From assembly GCA_945889175.1 (NCBI GenBank), contig CAMDBF010000001.1, positions 1-64,000 on the forward strand: a stretch of 64,000 bases of DNA, given 5' to 3'. Below the pieces are notes generated by a model that had not been told where the DNA came from, made no database searches, and was given only the letters and a program-made list of their open reading frames with translations. Source of the DNA: Rickettsia typhi (lineage in GTDB: Bacteria > Pseudomonadota > Alphaproteobacteria > Rickettsiales > Deianiraeaceae). A program made the translations under genes and the position numbers. Below are positions 59,284 to 64,000 of this stretch, in pieces (within the stretch, counting starts at the first letter, position 1; each line of letters starts with the position of its first letter).

Positions 59284-60186
59284 ATGTTTAAGGGTCTACA
59301 AACAAATCTCATAAGCTATTTATTGCTTACGAGCATTGCTTTTTTTTGCATTTTTAGCAAAACTTCCCTTGCATCAGACACCTCGGTAGCCTGCGATGTC
59401 AATGCGGCTTGTCCAACTGGCTATGTTTGTATTGGCGATGTAACAAATGTTGACGGAAGCGGTAACGGATCCGGGCACTGCGAGCAAAATTCAATTACCG
59501 CTGTTTTATGTAAAATGACTGGATACATAACATCCAAAATTGCAAAAACATTTATGATATTTGCCTTAGTTATGGTTGGCATAGCCTTCTTTTTAGGTAA
59601 AATTTCATGGGGTATGATTATGACAGTAATACTTGGAACCGCTTTAATGTTTGGGGCAGAAACCATTATTTCCTTAATGCTAAACGACAAGAGTGGAGCA
59701 AATTACTGCACGGGAAAAGTTAGCTCAACCGAAACCTGCCTTGCAGTAAATTACAGCGATGAAGGGACTAGCAAAAAAAATCAAACATATATTTTGAATA
59801 CAGAGGAAATTACAAACTCCGGCTTCACTGGTTGCAAAACAAAGCTTGGTTGCACAATATATACTTGTAATTTTATTGTTAGCCTTGATTCTTCAACATC
59901 AAAGTGCAAAGTGCAAACTAGCTCGAGTCAGGTTTGGGCACCTGACTCAAGTACCGCAGATGCGATTTACACCGCCCTTGCAACCTCGGTCAAATGTAAT
60001 AAAACTGGGGTAAGTTTGCCAAGTGAGTCAAAATGCGAAAAGCCACCTGCACTTGCAGTGCCACGAGACTACTTTTTATGTAATAGCAGTTGTACCGATA
60101 CTACAAAAATAGCCATAGAAACTTTAAGTTACGACGGCTACACAGACTGCAAGGATGTAATGAATAAAATGGGTATTTTAGAGTAA
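59284..60186 (+). CDS. VirB2/TrbC-like membrane protein with Cys-rich extensions
   Basis: Signal peptide; ITAVLCKMTGYITSKIAKTFMIFALVMVGIAFFLGKISWGMIMTVILGTALMFGAETIISLML (two-TM VirB2 pattern); many Cys on both sides. Confidence 0.6.
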   Translation: MFKGLQTNLISYLLLTSIAFFCIFSKTSLASDTSVACDVNAACPTGYVCIGDVTNVDGSGNGSGHCEQNSITAVLCKMTGYITSKIAKTFMIFALVMVGIAFFLGKISWGMIMTVILGTALMFGAETIISLMLNDKSGANYCTGKVSSTETCLAVNYSDEGTSKKNQTYILNTEEITNSGFTGCKTKLGCTIYTCNFIVSLDSSTSKCKVQTSSSQVWAPDSSTADAIYTALATSVKCNKTGVSLPSESKCEKPPALAVPRDYFLCNSSCTDTTKIAIETLSYDGYTDCKDVMNKMGILE

Positions 60187-60191
60187 GAAAA

Positions 60192-61706
60192 ATGAACCGA
60201 TCTGCAATGCTAGTCTCGCTATTGACATTATTTTGTAGAATACTAGGCTTTGCAAGAGACATGCTTATAGCTAAATATCTTGGTGCCGGTGCTCTTGCGG
60301 ATAGTTTTTTTACAAGTTTTAAACTTTCAAATTTTTTCAGAAAAATCTTTGGTGAAGGTGCTTTATTTTCTGGCTTTGTTCCTGTATTTTCAAAAGTTAG
60401 ACACAACGAAGGCAAGGAGGCTAGTATTAAATTTTCTTCAAATGTTTTTACCCTAATCATTATAGTACTTTTTAGTGTAACTGCAATTTGCGAAATTTTC
60501 ATGGATAAGATTGTCTTTTTTTTAGCACCCGGTTTTACAGGCGAAAAACTAGAGCATACAATTTTTATTACAAAGCTAACCTTTCCTTATTTTTTCTTTA
60601 TTACATCATGCTCTGTGCTATGGGGGGTTTTAAACTCTCTTGAAAAGTTTTTTTTCTACGCATTCGTTCCATCACTACTTAGTATTGTAATGATATTTTT
60701 TACTCTTTACCTCAAATCTTTTTTTAGTGAACTTACAGTTTGTCTCTCTGTTGCTGTTCTTTGTGGTGGGGTTGTGCAGTTTGTAACAAGCTATATTGCT
60801 TGCTACAAAAATGGATATTTTTTAAAAATTACAAAGCCAAAGCTCGACTCTAATACAAAACTTGTATTTTCTAAAATGTTTAACACAACTCTTGCAAGTT
60901 CTTTTTCGCAGGTTAATGCAATTGTTGACGGGCTTTTGGCTAGCTTTATAACATCAGGCGTTTCTTATCTTTACTATGCTGACAGAATCTTCTACTTCCC
61001 ACTTTCAATCATAGGTATTACACTTGGCATAGTGTCGTTACCAAGCATGTCAAAGGCAATAGTAAGTGGCGATGTAAATGCAAATCGAAACCTTCAAACA
61101 AATGCTTTTAAGCTTTTGTTTCTTTATGGCATTCCGGCTAGCCTTGCAATGTTTATATCGGCAAAGGCAATAACAATTACAATCTTTGAATATGGAGGCT
61201 TTACAAGGCTTGACACTAACAATGTATCTGTTATTATATCAATCTTTGCCTTGGGACTTTTTTTTGCACTTCTTAATAAAGTGTTGTCTGTTATATTTTT
61301 TGCAAATGGAGACACAAAATCACCAATGATATTTAGCATGCTTGGCATAGTCTGCAACATAGTACTTTCAGTTCTTTTGGTCAAAAAATTTGGTGTTTTT
61401 GGCATAGCGGCTGGTACAAGCACTTCCTACCTTGTTAATTGTATTTTTTTGCTTGGCATATTGGTAAAAAGGAAATATTTAATTGTACACAAAGATATTT
61501 TATCGTTCCTACTTAAAACAATCCTAGCCTCACTTGTAATTGGACTTGTGTTTTTGTCGCTAAATCAAGCAGTTGCACTTTGGGGCAAAGGTCTTATTAC
61601 AAGGCTTGGCATACTATCTAGCTTTGGATTGGTTAGTATAGGACTTTATTTTGCAATTCTAAGACTCATGGGTATTGATGCAATAAAACTTACCCTATCT
61701 AAATAA
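60192..61706 (+). CDS. murJ: Lipid II flippase MurJ (MviN)
   Basis: SLLTLFCRILGFARDMLIAKYLGAGALADSFF, FRKIFGEGALFSGFVPVFS; multi-TM. Confidence 0.95.
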   Translation: MNRSAMLVSLLTLFCRILGFARDMLIAKYLGAGALADSFFTSFKLSNFFRKIFGEGALFSGFVPVFSKVRHNEGKEASIKFSSNVFTLIIIVLFSVTAICEIFMDKIVFFLAPGFTGEKLEHTIFITKLTFPYFFFITSCSVLWGVLNSLEKFFFYAFVPSLLSIVMIFFTLYLKSFFSELTVCLSVAVLCGGVVQFVTSYIACYKNGYFLKITKPKLDSNTKLVFSKMFNTTLASSFSQVNAIVDGLLASFITSGVSYLYYADRIFYFPLSIIGITLGIVSLPSMSKAIVSGDVNANRNLQTNAFKLLFLYGIPASLAMFISAKAITITIFEYGGFTRLDTNNVSVIISIFALGLFFALLNKVLSVIFFANGDTKSPMIFSMLGIVCNIVLSVLLVKKFGVFGIAAGTSTSYLVNCIFLLGILVKRKYLIVHKDILSFLLKTILASLVIGLVFLSLNQAVALWGKGLITRLGILSSFGLVSIGLYFAILRLMGIDAIKLTLSK

Positions 61707-61743
61707 ACCCCGCCCAAAGCATTTGTTCACTTAGATTTTTAAC

Positions 61744-64000
61744 TTAAAAACTTAGAAAAGCAAAAAGATTAGAGCCCCTCACTAAATTACAGTCTAAGTT
61801 GCAAGACTTTGCAAAGCTAAGTAAATACTCCTTTGCATCTGGCAAGGTTTTTAATGACTTACAAGCAACAAAGCATGGTTTTAAATCTTTACTTACAATC
61901 TTAACGATTAAAGGCTTAGATATTGCATTAAAGTTTGATGATAAAAGCTTTACGATATCATTTTGCTCAATCTCGCCTTGGTTAAGAGTTAAAACATCAA
62001 AGCCATCAGTATTTTTAATTGGTTTTTGCAACAACAAGCTTTGTTTAAAGTCGTTAAGCTTAGCTTCCAAAAATTTATTTTGCTTTTTTAAATCACTAAC
62101 AAAATTTAAAAGCTCGTTTGAATCCTCTTTATTTTGCACTTTATTAAACTCCATCACCTGATTGTACTTTAAAAGCTCAGCATTAATATACTCAAGGGCA
62201 CTAAGTCCAGTCTTTGCCTCAATACGCCTAATACCACCCCCAATTCCCTTTTCGTAGATAATTTTAAACATTCCAATTTTGCCAGTGCTTACAACATGAC
62301 ACCCGCCACAAAGCTCCTTACTTTCGCCCGTTGTCACAACTCTTACGCTATCTTCATATTTTTCGCCAAACAAAGCCATAACCCCACTTTTAAGAGCCTC
62401 CTCTTTTGGTTTTATCTCTTTGGTAACACTAAGATTTTGCTGTATTAATGAATTGACTAAAGATTCCGTCTTTAAGATTTCCTCTAAGGTCAAGGCTCTG
62501 TTAAACGCAAAATCAAACCTAAGTCTGTCGCTTGCAACCAAAGATCCTTTTTGAACAACACCCTCACCAAGATTAGCCCTTAAAGCATAATGCAACAAGT
62601 GAGTAGCGGTATGATTAGACTCGTGCAAAGCTCTAAGCTTACAGTCAACCTTTAGTAACAAAGTTTTATTTAAAACAAGATTCGCATCAAACTCGCTTTG
62701 CAAAGTGCAGGTGTGAAGTATTATGCCATTATTCTTTTTAACATCTGTTACAGCAAAAATTGAGCCTTCAAAATCAATTGTCCCCTTATCGCACATCTGT
62801 CCGCCGCCCTCTGGATAAAAAACAGTTTTGTCAGTAGCAATCAAAACATTTTCATCCTTAAGCTTTAAAATACCTAAGGCTTTAGCCTTAATATTTAAAT
62901 CCTGATACTTGTTCTCTCTGTAGCCATCAAAAATAGTATCGCCGTTTGCTTGCTTAATGCCTAAAACAAATTTTGCAATTTCATCCTCGCCAGCAGAATC
63001 TCCGCTGCCAACCCAAGATGTCTTACTTCTTTGCCTTTGCTCTTGCATCGCTTTTTCAAAGCCATCAATATCAAGTTTAATATTTTTTTGCTTAAGTATA
63101 TCCTCAGTTATATCAAGAGGAAAGCCGAATGTATCGTAAAGCTTAAAGGCAAATTCACCACCAAGAATACTCTTACCATCGGTCTCTTTTTCCAAAATTT
63201 TAAGCCCATCGGGAAGCAGATTTAAAAACATCTCTTCTTCGTTTTTTAAAGTAGATGCGATGAAGCTGTTTGCCCTTTCAAGCTCTGGGTATTCAGTGTT
63301 CATTTGCAAGATGACAAAAAGGCTCAACTTGTGCATAAAACTCTCCCTTCCCCCGTTCATAAAATAATGCCTTAATGCCCTTCTTATAATGCGTCTTAAA
63401 ACATAGCCACGACCCTCGTTTGATGGCATAATTCCATCTGCTATCATAAAAACTGCCGCTCTTATGTGGTCGGCTATAATTCTGTGAACATAATCCTCCT
63501 TCGCCCCGCTTAGCTTTAGTTTGGAAGTCGGTAAAAACTTTTTACTCTCATTTATTATACCTGCAAAAAGAGAGGTTTCGTAGTTATCCGTTTTACCCTC
63601 AAGAACCGAAACAAGCCTTTCAAGCCCCATGCCAGTGTCAATACATTGTTGCCTTAATGGGCTTAGGCTAGAATCTGCAAGTCTTTCGTATTGCATAAAA
63701 ACCAAATTCCATATCTCGGTGTATCTTGGTCCATCCTCGTCTTTTGTACCGGGTAGCCCACCAAATATCTTATCGCCATAATCGTAAAATATCTCGCTAC
63801 AAGGACCACAAGGGCCAGTATCGCCCATTTGCCAAAAATTTGCGTTTGTATCAATTCTAATAATTTTATCATCTGCGACCCCAGCAATCTTCTTCCACAA
63901 GCCAAAAGCCTCGTCATCGTTGTGGTAGACTGTAAAATAAAGCTTTTCAAGCGGTAGGGAGAGTTCCTTTGTTAAAAAATCAAAGGCATATTTTATTGCC
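61744..64000 (-). CDS. alaS: Alanyl-tRNA synthetase (5' end outside window)
   Basis: NANFWQMGDTGPCGPCSEIFYDYG; RRIIRRALRHY; HTATHLLHYALR; CGGCHV. Frame stays open to 64000 (AIKYAFDFLTKELSLPLEKLYFTVYHNDDEAFGLWKK). Confidence 0.96.
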   Translation of the reverse strand, partial: AIKYAFDFLTKELSLPLEKLYFTVYHNDDEAFGLWKKIAGVADDKIIRIDTNANFWQMGDTGPCGPCSEIFYDYGDKIFGGLPGTKDEDGPRYTEIWNLVFMQYERLADSSLSPLRQQCIDTGMGLERLVSVLEGKTDNYETSLFAGIINESKKFLPTSKLKLSGAKEDYVHRIIADHIRAAVFMIADGIMPSNEGRGYVLRRIIRRALRHYFMNGGRESFMHKLSLFVILQMNTEYPELERANSFIASTLKNEEEMFLNLLPDGLKILEKETDGKSILGGEFAFKLYDTFGFPLDITEDILKQKNIKLDIDGFEKAMQEQRQRSKTSWVGSGDSAGEDEIAKFVLGIKQANGDTIFDGYRENKYQDLNIKAKALGILKLKDENVLIATDKTVFYPEGGGQMCDKGTIDFEGSIFAVTDVKKNNGIILHTCTLQSEFDANLVLNKTLLLKVDCKLRALHESNHTATHLLHYALRANLGEGVVQKGSLVASDRLRFDFAFNRALTLEEILKTESLVNSLIQQNLSVTKEIKPKEEALKSGVMALFGEKYEDSVRVVTTGESKELCGGCHVVSTGKIGMFKIIYEKGIGGGIRRIEAKTGLSALEYINAELLKYNQVMEFNKVQNKEDSNELLNFVSDLKKQNKFLEAKLNDFKQSLLLQKPIKNTDGFDVLTLNQGEIEQNDIVKLLSSNFNAISKPLIVKIVSKDLKPCFVACKSLKTLPDAKEYLLSFAKSCNLDCNLVRGSNLFAFLSF

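Noticed and set aside
63663-63950. Second minus ORF overlapping alaS
   Set aside because: Alternate frame of alaS; the true alaS frame stays open to the window end, so no frameshift
1-64000. CRISPR arrays or intact insertion sequences
   Set aside because: No regularly spaced repeats, cas-like proteins or transposase motifs seen in the ORFs

Overview
A gene-dense, AT-rich window of about 64 kb that looks like a Rickettsiales-type intracellular alphaproteobacterium. Grounds: class I LysRS, VirB9, a VirB2/TrbC-like protein, lpxC/lpxB/lpxI, a SulP-carbonic anhydrase fusion, short proteins and Lys/Asn/Ile-rich codon usage. This taxonomic call is inference. Most of the window is housekeeping: pccA-lpxC-pheT-miaA-sppA-tRNA-Gln-lysS-dapE-iscS-ggt-nadC-gltX; dnaG-purS-der; ftsY-xthA-addB; cysS; bactofilin-cysQ-greA-glmM-OMP-lpxB-gpsA-lpxI-tRNA-Leu-ispE; tmk-tpiA-pyrD; TAXI-class II DAHP synthase-DedA-rnpB; murJ-alaS. 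The less ordinary content is: (i) a structured palindromic intergenic segment and two decayed genes, one MORN-like, at 17.2-20.3 kb; (ii) a pilin-like protein and a PilMN/PilO/PilP-like inner-membrane trio on the same strand but about 16 kb apart; (iii) a divergent long-form hibernation factor with a Lys/Pro/Val-rich tail; (iv) tandem secreted paralogs with patchy near-identical DNA; (v) a protein combining a phage Mu-F/SPP1-gp7-like CRC motif with an M23 endopeptidase domain; (vi) a Cys-rich VirB2/TrbC-like protein; (vii) a coiled-coil effector-like protein next to virB9. No CRISPR array, intact transposase or integrase was recognised.
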